A stretch of DNA of 64,000 nt from Allorhodopirellula heiligendammensis. GTDB taxonomy: Bacteria > Planctomycetota > Planctomycetia > Pirellulales > Pirellulaceae. Where the stretch lies: the NCBI RefSeq assembly GCF_007860105.1, contig NZ_SJPU01000001.1, forward strand, positions 1,830,915 to 1,894,914, given 5' to 3'. The notes below the pieces were generated by a model. The model ran no database searches. It saw only the letters and a list, made by a program, of their open reading frames with translations, and had not been told where the DNA came from. Every line of letters begins with the position of its first letter. Within the stretch, counting starts at the first letter, position 1. The translations under genes were made by a program, and so were the position numbers. Below, piece after piece: positions 53,045 through 63,558 of this stretch.

Positions 53045-54220
53045 ATGATCACGTCACCCCAGCCATCCCGCAGCCAGCGGCATCCCGTAACCAGTGGTTT
53101 CACGCTTGTTGAAATTCTCGTCGTGATCGCGATCATCGGGATTCTGGCGGGCGTATTGATTCCGGCGATCTCCAATGCGCTCGGTCGGGCCAAGACATCG
53201 GCTCAGCGTCTCGAGATCAACGCTCTCGATCAAGCTGTCAAGGCATATGAGGCGAAGTACGGTGACTTCCCGCCCGATGGCAGCAGCCAAGCCGTGCTGA
53301 AGCGTCACATGGCAAAGCTATTTCCCCGTATGGCTGATCCAGACATTACGTTTCTCGATCGCTTAACCGACAACCGCACCGACAACACGACCGGCACATT
53401 CAGTGCCGCCGCGATGGATCGCTCTGAAGCGTTGGTGTTCTTCCTAGGTGGCTTCAGCAAAGACATCCAGCACCCACTTACTGGTCCAGGTGGCCCAATT
53501 GTCTTGATGACCGGTGGCACGCCTTCAGATATTACCGACTATCAATACAACGCGACGCGAGACAACGCGTTCTTTGATTTTGATACTGCGAGACTAACGA
53601 TCAATCGCGCATCTGATACATCGCCCCTGCTTAGCAGCGACGAAGACTTACTCAACGTGGCAGACAACCTCCATGGCGGTAATGACATTTTACCTGCTTA
53701 CCGTGCGATCGACGGCGGTGACGCTCCCATCGTTTACTTTGATTCACGCACCTATGGGGTGATTGCCACGGTGTCAGGAGTGAATACCTACAACGGCTAT
53801 TTAGCGCCGTCGGTCGGCGCCGTGCGTCCGTATAAATCGGATCAAGCGATCCAACCGCCGCCGGCGGGGGGCGATTATGCGACAGAACAGTCGGCGTTCG
53901 CCGCAGTCAAGTTCCAGAACCCCAATACTTTTCAAATCATTTCGCCAGGCTCGGACTTGTTTTTCGGAAAATTGATTTCCATTGACGCAACCAATGCAGG
54001 CGCGTTGCCCGTGCACTTCACCAACTCCGGTGTCCCCGCTTGGCCCAACGCTAGTGCAACTACGTCCGGAGGCCTCGTGTTTACCAATGCCAATGTTGGC
54101 TCAAAAGGCTTTCAAGACAGTCAGTGGCCGGCCACCTACGTGGCTGATGAAAACATCAATGGCAACTTAGACAACGTCACCAATTTCACGGAATCCACAC
54201 TGGGCAACGGACTTGAGTGA
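53045..54220 (+). CDS. type II secretion/type IV pilus-like pseudopilin (first of four)
   Basis: 391 residues with a prepilin leader PVTSGFTLVEILVVIAIIG: cleavage after Gly, Glu at +5, then a hydrophobic helix of about 20 residues. The next part (about 50-110) resembles the GspG-type alpha segment (RLEINALDQAVKAYEAKYGD). At 391 residues it is much longer than classical GspG (about 145), with a large Thr/Asn/Asp-rich beta-type region. It begins a tight four-gene pseudopilin run. Its prepilin peptidase must be encoded elsewhere. Confidence 0.88.
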   Translation: MITSPQPSRSQRHPVTSGFTLVEILVVIAIIGILAGVLIPAISNALGRAKTSAQRLEINALDQAVKAYEAKYGDFPPDGSSQAVLKRHMAKLFPRMADPDITFLDRLTDNRTDNTTGTFSAAAMDRSEALVFFLGGFSKDIQHPLTGPGGPIVLMTGGTPSDITDYQYNATRDNAFFDFDTARLTINRASDTSPLLSSDEDLLNVADNLHGGNDILPAYRAIDGGDAPIVYFDSRTYGVIATVSGVNTYNGYLAPSVGAVRPYKSDQAIQPPPAGGDYATEQSAFAAVKFQNPNTFQIISPGSDLFFGKLISIDATNAGALPVHFTNSGVPAWPNASATTSGGLVFTNANVGSKGFQDSQWPATYVADENINGNLDNVTNFTESTLGNGLE

Positions 54221-54245
54221 TCTGCACCATCAACGAGATAGGGCC

Positions 54246-55493
54246 ATGATTCGAACACCGAAGATTCGTTCTGGATTCACTTTAGTCGAGATCCTTGTCG
54301 TCATCGTCATCATTGGATTGATGGGCGGCATGGTATTGGCTGCAGTTCGTGGCGTGACCAATACGGCCCGGGCTTCGCGCACCCGGACCATCATCGCCGC
54401 CTGCGACAGTGTGATCCAAGAGCAATACGAGTCCTATAAATACCGACCGCTGCCGGTGGAGATACCGACGCTGCGTCAATCGCTGCGAACGGGTGAACTC
54501 AGTCGCGAAGTGCTCGCGACCGAAGCAGCTCGCGCACGGTTGGTGATGATGCGAGATCTGCAGCGGATGGAAATGCCCGATCGTCTGGTGGATTTCCTTT
54601 CGGTCGGAACATCCCCCACACCGTGTGTCGTCACTGCCGCTGCCAGCCCAGTGATGCTCGATGCGTCTAATAACATTGTGGGAATGCGTTCGAATCGCGG
54701 ATCTCGCATGGCGTTGAACGTGGTGCACGACCAATCACCCAAAGTCAGCAACTACCTCGCCCGTTACAACGCCGCGCTGGCGCGAACTCCAACCCCGACG
54801 GCAGCGGAATTGAGAGCCAACGAGGGCGCCGAGTGCTTGTACATGATCATGGCGAATTCCTTTGTCGGTGGCAGTCCCGGAATCGCATCGATCCCGTCGT
54901 CGAATATTGGTGATACCGACGGCGATGGGCTGCCCGAAATCCTGGATGGATGGGGTGTGCCGTTGGCGTTCATTCGCTGGCCGATCGGGTACTTCGATCC
55001 ATCGGGAACAGTGGACCCCAACGTCCCCGATGACTTTGATCTGTTTCGCGCTGACTTTGCGTACGCCGAGATGTATGACGCGTCGACTCCCAAGACCTCC
55101 GACGCCATCGACGTCAACAACGCCAACGCGGCGGTCAAACCTTGGGCGCTGCGCCCCCTGATCATTTCAGCGGGTGGTGATGGTTCCCTCGGCATCGCCA
55201 CGGAACCCTACCCGTCAGCGGCAACTCCTCCCGCCACAAGCATTTCCTACTCTGACACCGCGTTTGCGATCCCCACCAACTCGGGTGGTGCAGCGGTCGG
55301 CGAAGGTTTCATGGGAGTTGAATTTGACGGCCGATCACAGATCAGCCCCTATCAGTTCCCCGACCCCTACCTCCGCCGTTTTCGGGAGATCAACCCCAAT
55401 AGTTTGTTCCCCGGCCAAGCGTTGCTGGGCACCGACGCTGCCGAGTCCCGGGTCGATAACATCAGTAATCTTTCACTGCAGGCCACTCAATGA
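54246..55493 (+). CDS. pseudopilin (second of four) with Ca-binding-like loop
   Basis: 415 residues from ATG 54246 (MIRTPKIRSGFTLVEILVV), 25 bp after the previous stop, with gagatagggcc upstream. The prepilin motif is intact (Gly|Phe, Glu +5). The C-terminal half holds IGDTDGDGLPEILDGWGVPL, an Asp-rich calcium-type loop followed by GWG, the place where GspG has its conserved calcium site and Trp. The length again exceeds classical major pseudopilins. The stop overlaps the next start by four bases. Confidence 0.87.
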   Translation: MIRTPKIRSGFTLVEILVVIVIIGLMGGMVLAAVRGVTNTARASRTRTIIAACDSVIQEQYESYKYRPLPVEIPTLRQSLRTGELSREVLATEAARARLVMMRDLQRMEMPDRLVDFLSVGTSPTPCVVTAAASPVMLDASNNIVGMRSNRGSRMALNVVHDQSPKVSNYLARYNAALARTPTPTAAELRANEGAECLYMIMANSFVGGSPGIASIPSSNIGDTDGDGLPEILDGWGVPLAFIRWPIGYFDPSGTVDPNVPDDFDLFRADFAYAEMYDASTPKTSDAIDVNNANAAVKPWALRPLIISAGGDGSLGIATEPYPSAATPPATSISYSDTAFAIPTNSGGAAVGEGFMGVEFDGRSQISPYQFPDPYLRRFREINPNSLFPGQALLGTDAAESRVDNISNLSLQATQ

Positions 55494-56653
55494 TGATTGA
55501 CTTTGCAATACACGGCAAAGCCGCTCCGCGGCGCGATCGCAATGGGTTCACGCTCGTTGAGTTGCTCGTCGTCATGGTGATCTTCTTGATCCTCGTCGCG
55601 ATCGCGCTGCCGATCGTGAAGGGATTGATCAGTGACCAAAAAGCAACCCGCACGGCGCAGAACATCGAAGCATTCATGAATGCTGCCCGCAGCAGAGCGA
55701 TCGCGGAGGGACGGACCGTGGGAGTGCGTTTCGAGCGATTGAGTGCCAGCAACTACGCTCGCTCAACCTGCCTGCGACTGCGCCAGCTCGTCGGAATTCC
55801 GGCTTACACAGGTGACGCGGCCGATGCCGTCGCCGCCTTGGCAGGCACGCCCGTCAATACCGCTGAGTTTGATACCTCCGACAGCCCGCTGCTGTATCTC
55901 AGCTCGCAAATATTGAACGACACGGTGACGCCGAGCAATGATCACCTGGCGCCGATCCAAATTGGCGATCTGTTGGAATTGCCCGGAGGACGGTCGGTAC
56001 CGATTACGGGCATCGGCGCGGTAAGCGGCACGACCGTAACGATATCGTTCAATCTGGCAGAGAACGTTCCTGTTGACACCTCCACGGTTAACAGGTTTCC
56101 GCTTTCAGCCATCTCCAGCGCATCGGGTGGCAACGTGAAGTATCGGATCCACCGCAGTCCCATGCCGTCGTCAAGCACCGTGATGTCGCTGCCCCAGGGC
56201 ATGGCAATCGATTTGAATTATTCGGGTATCGGTATCAAGGGTAGCCAGTTTGCCCCGGCGTTCTCGGGAGGTATCCGAGCGGTGGACATTCTGTTCAATG
56301 CCAGCGGCGCGGTCACGCAAGTCATCTATGACACAGCAAACACCCGGATTTACCCCACTGGTCTGATTTATTTCTGCGTCGGTGAGATTGATGGTGTGGC
56401 CAATCTCAACGGCGCTTCGGCAGCGGCCCGGGACAATCTTTTTTCTCAAGATCGAGCGTTGACGACCAACCTCATGAACCCGGATTCTTTGTGGGTGGTG
56501 GTGAACCCGGCCTCGGGCCGCGTCACGACCGTTCCCATGGCGAATCCGGGAACGATCCCCGCCGATCCGACGGACCCCACCACCGTCGCCTTCGCTGACG
56601 CGTTGGGACCGGCGAGATACTTCGCAACTCTCTCGGACACGGTGGCGGAATGA
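55490..56653 (+). CDS. GspH-like pseudopilin (third of four)
   Basis: 387 residues; RRDRNGFTLVELLVVMVIFL is the prepilin motif, and the following KATRTAQNIEAFMNAARSRAIAEGRTVGVRF segment is typical of GspH/FimT-type minor pseudopilins. ATG 55490 overlaps the previous stop (ATGA), and its own stop overlaps the next start, so the genes are translationally coupled. The large variable domain after residue 100 is not recognised. Confidence 0.87.
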   Translation: MMIDFAIHGKAAPRRDRNGFTLVELLVVMVIFLILVAIALPIVKGLISDQKATRTAQNIEAFMNAARSRAIAEGRTVGVRFERLSASNYARSTCLRLRQLVGIPAYTGDAADAVAALAGTPVNTAEFDTSDSPLLYLSSQILNDTVTPSNDHLAPIQIGDLLELPGGRSVPITGIGAVSGTTVTISFNLAENVPVDTSTVNRFPLSAISSASGGNVKYRIHRSPMPSSSTVMSLPQGMAIDLNYSGIGIKGSQFAPAFSGGIRAVDILFNASGAVTQVIYDTANTRIYPTGLIYFCVGEIDGVANLNGASAAARDNLFSQDRALTTNLMNPDSLWVVVNPASGRVTTVPMANPGTIPADPTDPTTVAFADALGPARYFATLSDTVAE

Positions 56654-58020
56654 TTATGAATATCACCATGAACAGCTTCCTCAAAATCAGCCGATCGGCG
56701 CTCGTGCCACAGGCCCTCAATTCCGCGGGGTCGGTAGGTCGGATGTTGTCCGCAGCAGATGTATCGGACTGCGCCCCGCGTCTGGGCGGGCGCCGCATGG
56801 TTAGCCCGCGTACCGGGATCACGCTCATCGAGGTCACCTTCGCCATCGGCGTGATTCTCATCGGGATGGTTGGACTGACGGCGATTTTGCCACTCGCGGG
56901 GCACCGGGCGCAAGACGCACTGGATTTTGACACGGCCGCAGCGATGTCTGACGGAGTGTTGAAGGAAGTGGTCGCGCGTAATTTGATCCGCGACGCCGCG
57001 CTCACCGGCGTGCAAAACCTCAGTTATTCCAGTGGGGGAAAAGAGTTCACGGTTATCCAACCTTTCTGCTTGGATCCGCTCCTGGCCGATAACACCGCTC
57101 CGGCCGTGTACGAGAAGTATGACATGTCATGGTTTCCGTTCTATTCGACCGATCACGATCCCTTAGTGGATCCCTCAAGCACTTACACGATTTCTCCCGG
57201 TTTCGCTGGGCAACCTCGATTGCAGCGGGTCGGTTTGAACGCCTTTTCAAGTTACACGTTTCCACAGCGTTTCGAGATAGCGCGGACGTGGGTGGAGAGC
57301 CCCAACGATCTTTCCGAGTTGCGACCCAAAGACCGCACCATTCCAGCCGTGCTGACTGGATTGAAAGCCACGACAGGTGCCAATTCGATTATCGACGGCA
57401 AACGCATTCCCACGGGTGCCTATAGTTGGATGATCACGGTCGATCCTGACGAGCAATCACGCTATGGGTCCATGGCCGTTGTCATTTATCAATCGCGTGA
57501 GCGGACGACCGACTTCCCGTCTGCACCGGTAGAAACGGCCAACCAAAATGCCGCTGCCGAGCGTATTGCCTTGGTAGGCGATGCCATCGGCTTTGCGGGC
57601 GGTGCAGGCGGTTCGGTGCAACTCTTGTCATCCGGAGCAACGTTATCTCAGCTCACGTCGGGTAATTGGTTGATGCTCTCGCGAACGACGCGACCAGCGG
57701 CAACACCACCCGCCGCCCGCGTCGCATCGCAGGTTTTCCGTTGGTACCGCGTCGTGGGCGTCGACGGCGAACCCACCGTTTACACACCCACAAACGACAC
57801 GACCGTGGGCGGCATATCCGTCCCCGCCTCCCACTCCTCGAACCCGCGCTCGAATACGACGGTGTGGTCGCTCAAGGTGATGTTGGACGGTCCAGATTGG
57901 GATTTCTCAACGGCTCCGTCCACGGACGCCACAACCAATTCGCTGACCTACGCGACGCTCGTCGAAGACGTCGTCGCAGTCAATGAAAAGACGATCCTAC
58001 TCGCCGATTTCCTGAAGTAG
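56650..58020 (+). CDS. GspI/PilV-like pseudopilin (fourth of four) with unusually long leader
   Basis: 456 residues from ATG 56650 (4-base overlap with the previous stop). The prepilin motif RTGITLIEVTFAIGVILIG occurs only at about residue 54, so the leader would be about 55 residues, far longer than the usual 6-25. An internal ATG at 56797 (MVSPRTG) would give a normal leader and is a good alternative. The body, about 400 residues, is Asn/Thr/Ser-rich and not recognised. Confidence 0.83.
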   Translation: MIMNITMNSFLKISRSALVPQALNSAGSVGRMLSAADVSDCAPRLGGRRMVSPRTGITLIEVTFAIGVILIGMVGLTAILPLAGHRAQDALDFDTAAAMSDGVLKEVVARNLIRDAALTGVQNLSYSSGGKEFTVIQPFCLDPLLADNTAPAVYEKYDMSWFPFYSTDHDPLVDPSSTYTISPGFAGQPRLQRVGLNAFSSYTFPQRFEIARTWVESPNDLSELRPKDRTIPAVLTGLKATTGANSIIDGKRIPTGAYSWMITVDPDEQSRYGSMAVVIYQSRERTTDFPSAPVETANQNAAAERIALVGDAIGFAGGAGGSVQLLSSGATLSQLTSGNWLMLSRTTRPAATPPAARVASQVFRWYRVVGVDGEPTVYTPTNDTTVGGISVPASHSSNPRSNTTVWSLKVMLDGPDWDFSTAPSTDATTNSLTYATLVEDVVAVNEKTILLADFLK

Positions 58021-58098
58021 CGTGCCCCGCCACCCCTCCTGCCTCTTCCTTGTCTCCCCCCTCTCCTTGTCTCTCCCTTTCTCTTCTAAGCAAGTCCG
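58021..58098. other. polypyrimidine spacer before the giant GspK-like gene
   Basis: From about 58030 to 58086 the plus strand is nearly all C and T (blocks such as ctcttccttgtctcc), with only a few G. No ribosome binding site is obvious before ATG 58099. It could be a leader of structural or regulatory significance, or simple low-complexity drift. Confidence 0.5.
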
Positions 58099-61000
58099 AT
58101 GAATCGCAAGCAACCACCCGCTGGCATCATCCTGTTGGTCGTGCTCAGTTCGCTGACCTTTTTCAGCGTGCTGCTCGCTGCCTATTTGGTCTTCAGCAAC
58201 CAGTCCCGCTACGCATCGTTCGCGATTTCAGCGCGAAACATTCACCGTCATGACATCAATGGGATCTTTGACGATGCGCTGATGACGCTGATTCGCGGCA
58301 CAAGCGTCCCCACCAATCCGTTCTACGGCGAGGATCTGCTGAGCGATTACTACGGGCGCAACGATTACATGGCGTTGCAAGTCCGCGCGGGTTCGACGGT
58401 TGCGCCTCCCACCAATGGATATATTCGGTTGTCGTTGCAACACGATCCGGCGGCCACGGGTGGACAGACTCCCTCGACCCAGAATGTGAACGATCTGTAC
58501 ACGGGCCGGATCATCACCTTCACCGATGGCAACTTTACGGGACAGACCTTTCGGATTTTGCATTCGATTTCGACATCCGCCGGCAATCATGATGTGATCA
58601 TCGAGACCAAACCGGAATTGGGAAACACGGTGCCGAACGCGAGCGACAAGATCTGGATGAATGGTGTACCACGCAGTTCACCGGGGCTGGGTTTTGACGG
58701 GACAAATATCAACAATACCGCGTCGAGAGGATACCAGTATCAGAATAATCCTCCGTTGTTTGGCAATGTCGGTTTCCAATTGCCGGTCGCCTTGCAACCG
58801 AATTCGCTCGGCAACAATGTCGACAAAAGCAGCATCGTCAACGCTGCCGGCAGTGACTTCGATGAAGGCTACGATGCCGCCGATTTCAATAACTGGTTTC
58901 TGAGTTACCGCGATACCAGCGGAACGTTGATCCCGTCGTTTCACCGGCCCTCGGTACTCAACTACATTCTCAACGAGAGTCCCGACTGGTCGGCCCCGCC
59001 GACGGATGGTTACGCGCATTTGGTCGCCAACATCGTACGGGGAACCTTTCGTCCACTGCCGATCGCGCAGAACCAATTGGTGACGAGCACGCCCCCGCAA
59101 GTAGGCAGTTCGATGGTGATCAATGAGCAGTTCACCGGCGGCAGCAGTAGCTTTGCGCTCAGGTTGCCGTTGTCGATGCAGCCCACCGGCACTCCACCGG
59201 CACTGAATTACAACACGGCTCGATTGCGACTGAACCAATTGATGGAAGCATTGATCAATGGTCCGTGGGATGTTGATAATGACTTCGATGGCGTTCCAGA
59301 CAGCATTTGGGTTAATCTCGGTCTGCCTCTGATCACGGCTCCCGATGGTAAGTTGCTGCGTCCCTTGGTCGCGCCGATGATCCAAGATTTGTCTGGCCGT
59401 TTGAACGTCAATGCCCACGGCAACTATGCCCTGATCAATCAAGCCACGGGTGTGAACGAAACCGTCGCCGATTGGGCCAATGGGGGTGGCGCCGATCAAT
59501 TTGCCTTCCGCGGACTTGGATATGGTCCCGCTGACATCAACATTCCTGGTACCGCATTGCAGCTCGGCAACCTGTTGCGGGCCCGGTACCGAGTCGGATC
59601 GTCAGCCGACGTGGTGCCCGGAAAATCGGGTGCCGATGCGATTAACGTACTCATGGCGGGCTGGCAACCGGCCGCATTAACCGCCAATGGGGTCTATTCC
59701 AATTCGATTGATCCGTACGGGCGTGGTGCATATGGACTGTCCCTGAGCGGCGCGGTGGTCCCCGCCAATGATGGTGCGGTCGGCACTTTCTCACCCACCG
59801 ATGTGGGCGAACCGCTCGGTGACGATCCGGCGACGACGTCATTTACCGAGCCCTCGACCAACGAGTTGGCGGACAATCCTTACGAGCTCGACCCCAGTGG
59901 GCATCTCAGTAGCGACAATATCTTCGTTGGCGCTGAACTCGAAGCCATCATCCGCATCAATGAATTTGATAACGAGCTATTGCCCGACCGGTTGTTGAAC
60001 TTGATCCGACCGATGACCGAGCCGATGTTGATGCAATCCATCACGGCGACAAGTGTTTCGGATGACTCGCCACTGGTAGCGTCGCCCGGCAGCGCCTCGG
60101 CATACGATGCTCTGCGTACGTTGTTGGGCGGCACGTTGAGCAACGCTCAGCTTAACAATCTTGTCGCTCCGGAACTTCGGTTGGCTCGCCGACTTAACAT
60201 CAACCGCCGATTCGGTAACGGAGTGGACGATAATGCCAACGGAGTGGTCGATGAACCGCGTGAATATAACGTTCCCAATCGCGATGACGACGGTAACGGC
60301 ACGGTGGATGATGCCTCCGAAACGGTGCAAGTCGAAACACAAGCGTTTCAATCCTACGCGGGAGCGACCATCGACACTAGCTTCACAGGAATTGCTCCCG
60401 ACTACGTTCGCGACGACACAACCAGAGCCACACCCCGGCAATTGTTGGCACGGCATCTCTACGTATTGATGATGACGATCAGCAATGATTTGCAAAACCA
60501 GTTCCCGAGCTACGGAGATACGCTGGCAACACCGGTCCCCGTATCAGATCGGGAGGCCTATCGAGCCCACCGCATCGCTCAGTGGGCGGTGAATGTCGTC
60601 GACTATCGCGACCCTGACGCAATCATGACCCGATTCGCTTACGACCCCAACCCTTCGGATGGTTGGGTAGTGGCCGAAGATATCAACGGCAACGGCACGA
60701 TCGAGCCTGCAACAGAGGTATTCCCACCCGGTGCGACGCCTCCAGCGACGGCCAGTCCTGTGGTGTGGGGATGTGAGCAGCCCGACCTGCTGTTCAGTGA
60801 GTCCTATGCGACGCACGACCTTCGCGTTCGTGACACCAATCTGGATACGACCAAGAAGAAAGGGACGATGGCTCCGGATGAGGACGACGACATGGATCAA
60901 GTCCGAATCCCGCAGGGCTCGCTATTCCTCGAGCTCTATAGCCCACGCCGCCGCGTCAACTCGGGCGTGGCCGATCCCAATACTGCCGGTGTCCCCCGCG

Positions 61001-63558
61001 AACTCTACGATGTCGTCACCGGCGGCACGGTGAGCTACTCGCTCGATTTGGAACGCACCATCACGACTTATTTCGATGGTACGAACTGGGGAGAAACAAG
61101 CGGCACCGCAGCCGAAGTGCCCGTTTGGCGAATTGCGATCAGTGAACCGCATTTCGAGGCGACGGATCCCGCCAACAATCCGTCGGGGACGGGTAACTCG
61201 CCGCTCGAATTGCGTTCGACCCTGCCGGATACCCAGTCGTTCCAACCCCAGCTGGGCCAGCCCAATGCGTTGGACGAGCTCAATACGACGCCAGCGAACT
61301 TGGATCTGAATCGATTCGTGCTGTTCACCAATTATACGGCGCTGACCGATTTGCAAAATGCGATCGCACCGATTCCCGACATGACCGAGCCTGCTGGTAT
61401 CTTTTTCAATCGGACGGCAGTGAGCGCGTCGCTGCTACCGGAGCAGTACCTTAGCCTGGCGCCCCGGACGACGACCCATTTCGGCTCGACCGTATTTGCC
61501 GACACCGCAAATCCGACTGCACCGAGCAATCAGCGATTTGAGATTTTGAACGCAGCCCCGTCGGTCGGTCTGATTCAATACGATGCGGCCAACACCGTTC
61601 TGACCCCCAATACGAACACCACGATCCAGCCCGGCTTAGGACTGGCCATCTCGAGTTTCGAACCAGCCAGTTGGACCAATGCTGCGGCGACGGCACCCAA
61701 TGGAATTGGATTGAACGTGACCGAGCCCTTGCCGATTAACCCAGGCGATTACTACGTTGAGCCGACCGATCGATACACTCAGGTCGCAGGATCGACGTAT
61801 CCGCTAGTCGATGCCTACGTCGAGTATGGCGCAGGCGGCGTGGCTGTCACAGGGTTACCACGCGATCAACCGGAGGACATGCGGGTCGACGGGCCGATCA
61901 AGCAACTCACGCAAGCCTTTGCGACCGACCCTGCTACGGTAGCGGACCCGATGATCGGCTCGGTGCCGAACTACCGTACTGCGTTCTTGCAACGGCTGGC
62001 TGATCCCACCAGAGGCTTCCATCCAACGCTGAATCCGTATCGTACGATTGATCAAATTGCGATTGATTTGACCATCTTTAGCGGCGAGGACACGCCCGCC
62101 CACGTGATGGCAGCGGGAAACATGCCCGCCACACCCACCACGGAAGAACAGTACCTCGAGGGCAGTCGCCAGAGAACGGGAGTCGCTGTCAATGGAGTCG
62201 GGGCCAACGTGCTGTACTCCTATGCCACGCAATTACCCAGTAGGGTTCCGGCAATGGTTCCCGCTGGTACAAACTACTTTGACCTGGGTACAAACGTCGC
62301 TACCACACTGAATTATCTCAATGCAGGATTCGGCAGTCCGCAAATGACGCCGGTAGCGTTTCGTGGCCGACCCACGTCACCGTTTGCGATGCACCCGTGG
62401 TTGAATCGTCCGTTCGCGACGCCCCACGAATTGATGATGGTACCGGCTTGTTCGCAAGGCAGACTATTGGAGGAATTCAGCGTGATCGATCCCGCGAATC
62501 CAGATCCTCCGATCTTCCCCGAAAACAGCACCATGGCGTCGGACGCAGCCTATGCAACGATTTTCATCGCCCCGTTCCGTCATCTATTGAATTTCTTCAA
62601 CAGCGAGAACATCCGCCAAGCCGGTGCGGCCAAGAGCGGCGAGTTCAGCACCCTGTTCGACTTTGTCGGAACCGGGCCGCGGTATCGCGGTGAGACGCGT
62701 GCAATGTTGCCAACACGGATCGCTGGCACCCCGCTGGCTCCGCTGTACTCGGCGCCGTTCAACTTCAACGAAGACAATCGGCGCATCGGCAAGATGAATC
62801 TTAATTCCATCGAAACGTTTGCCGCGTGGAAGGGATTGATGCAAGGGCACATGAATCCAGCGGAGTATTCCACTGCGAACGGTGCCGCCCAGCTAACGTT
62901 CTCCAACTTCTTAGAAACTCGGCGCGGCTATGTGCCACCCAATACTACGCCGAGGCCAACGGTGATGCTGTCCAATGGGACGACTCCTGTGAACTATGCA
63001 CCGACGCGACTCGACCCGCGTTTTCCCACTCAATTTGCAGGCGCGTTCCGTCGTTCAGCAGAGGGGAACTTCTCCATGCAAGTACGGAACTTAGGGACGG
63101 CCGCGCCGGATGAAACAAACCTGCTGCGTCGAAGAAGTGTGAATGCGGGGCTCCTACGCGGAGCGGGAACTGTCGATAGCCAAGAGACAGGCACCGGTGG
63201 TTCAACCCCGACTCACACCCCGTTCTTCGTCCGTGCCTCGGCAGAAGCCCCCACGCCGAGCGGCAACGAATATCAAAACCGTAATAAGAACCCGTTCTTA
63301 AAGTATCAAACGCTCATGCGGATGCCGAATTTGGCTTCGGAAAACTCGCAGACGTTCTTGATTCGCATGACGATTGGCTTATTTGAGGTTGACGCCAACG
63401 ACACCACAAACCTGGGTGCTGAGTACGGGGAGTCAACCGGCCAAACTCAGCGATATCGGGCGATGTTCATCGTTGATCGATCGATCCCAGTTGGATTTAA
63501 ACCCGGCCAAGATCTCAACGCCCGCGACACGGTTGTATTCGAGAGGTACTACCCGTGA
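58099..63558 (+). CDS. 1,819-residue GspK-like minor pseudopilin-type protein
   Basis: The N-terminus (MNRKQPPAGIILLVVLSSLT) has a Gly-containing cleavage-like site and a hydrophobic helix without Glu at +5, as in GspK and other tip pseudopilins. It follows four pseudopilin genes on the same strand, the place of GspK. At 1,819 residues it is about five to six times larger than GspK. The remainder is Asn/Thr/Pro-rich and includes Asp-rich calcium-type loops: VDNDFDGVPDSIW (about 390), VDDNANGVVDEP and DDDGNGTVDDASE (about 710-735), and EDINGNGTIEPATE (about 860). These resemble dockerin/EF-hand-type DxDxNG loops. The frame is unbroken to its stop at 63558. Function unknown; a large secreted or surface tip subunit is inferred. 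Confidence 0.8.
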   Translation: MNRKQPPAGIILLVVLSSLTFFSVLLAAYLVFSNQSRYASFAISARNIHRHDINGIFDDALMTLIRGTSVPTNPFYGEDLLSDYYGRNDYMALQVRAGSTVAPPTNGYIRLSLQHDPAATGGQTPSTQNVNDLYTGRIITFTDGNFTGQTFRILHSISTSAGNHDVIIETKPELGNTVPNASDKIWMNGVPRSSPGLGFDGTNINNTASRGYQYQNNPPLFGNVGFQLPVALQPNSLGNNVDKSSIVNAAGSDFDEGYDAADFNNWFLSYRDTSGTLIPSFHRPSVLNYILNESPDWSAPPTDGYAHLVANIVRGTFRPLPIAQNQLVTSTPPQVGSSMVINEQFTGGSSSFALRLPLSMQPTGTPPALNYNTARLRLNQLMEALINGPWDVDNDFDGVPDSIWVNLGLPLITAPDGKLLRPLVAPMIQDLSGRLNVNAHGNYALINQATGVNETVADWANGGGADQFAFRGLGYGPADINIPGTALQLGNLLRARYRVGSSADVVPGKSGADAINVLMAGWQPAALTANGVYSNSIDPYGRGAYGLSLSGAVVPANDGAVGTFSPTDVGEPLGDDPATTSFTEPSTNELADNPYELDPSGHLSSDNIFVGAELEAIIRINEFDNELLPDRLLNLIRPMTEPMLMQSITATSVSDDSPLVASPGSASAYDALRTLLGGTLSNAQLNNLVAPELRLARRLNINRRFGNGVDDNANGVVDEPREYNVPNRDDDGNGTVDDASETVQVETQAFQSYAGATIDTSFTGIAPDYVRDDTTRATPRQLLARHLYVLMMTISNDLQNQFPSYGDTLATPVPVSDREAYRAHRIAQWAVNVVDYRDPDAIMTRFAYDPNPSDGWVVAEDINGNGTIEPATEVFPPGATPPATASPVVWGCEQPDLLFSESYATHDLRVRDTNLDTTKKKGTMAPDEDDDMDQVRIPQGSLFLELYSPRRRVNSGVADPNTAGVPRELYDVVTGGTVSYSLDLERTITTYFDGTNWGETSGTAAEVPVWRIAISEPHFEATDPANNPSGTGNSPLELRSTLPDTQSFQPQLGQPNALDELNTTPANLDLNRFVLFTNYTALTDLQNAIAPIPDMTEPAGIFFNRTAVSASLLPEQYLSLAPRTTTHFGSTVFADTANPTAPSNQRFEILNAAPSVGLIQYDAANTVLTPNTNTTIQPGLGLAISSFEPASWTNAAATAPNGIGLNVTEPLPINPGDYYVEPTDRYTQVAGSTYPLVDAYVEYGAGGVAVTGLPRDQPEDMRVDGPIKQLTQAFATDPATVADPMIGSVPNYRTAFLQRLADPTRGFHPTLNPYRTIDQIAIDLTIFSGEDTPAHVMAAGNMPATPTTEEQYLEGSRQRTGVAVNGVGANVLYSYATQLPSRVPAMVPAGTNYFDLGTNVATTLNYLNAGFGSPQMTPVAFRGRPTSPFAMHPWLNRPFATPHELMMVPACSQGRLLEEFSVIDPANPDPPIFPENSTMASDAAYATIFIAPFRHLLNFFNSENIRQAGAAKSGEFSTLFDFVGTGPRYRGETRAMLPTRIAGTPLAPLYSAPFNFNEDNRRIGKMNLNSIETFAAWKGLMQGHMNPAEYSTANGAAQLTFSNFLETRRGYVPPNTTPRPTVMLSNGTTPVNYAPTRLDPRFPTQFAGAFRRSAEGNFSMQVRNLGTAAPDETNLLRRRSVNAGLLRGAGTVDSQETGTGGSTPTHTPFFVRASAEAPTPSGNEYQNRNKNPFLKYQTLMRMPNLASENSQTFLIRMTIGLFEVDANDTTNLGAEYGESTGQTQRYRAMFIVDRSIPVGFKPGQDLNARDTVVFERYYP

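Noticed and set aside
52594..53112. 172-codon plus-strand frame with HQPTGASPGF-like repeats
   Set aside because: It is the translation of the 41-bp repeat array and has no start signal; better explained as repeat DNA.
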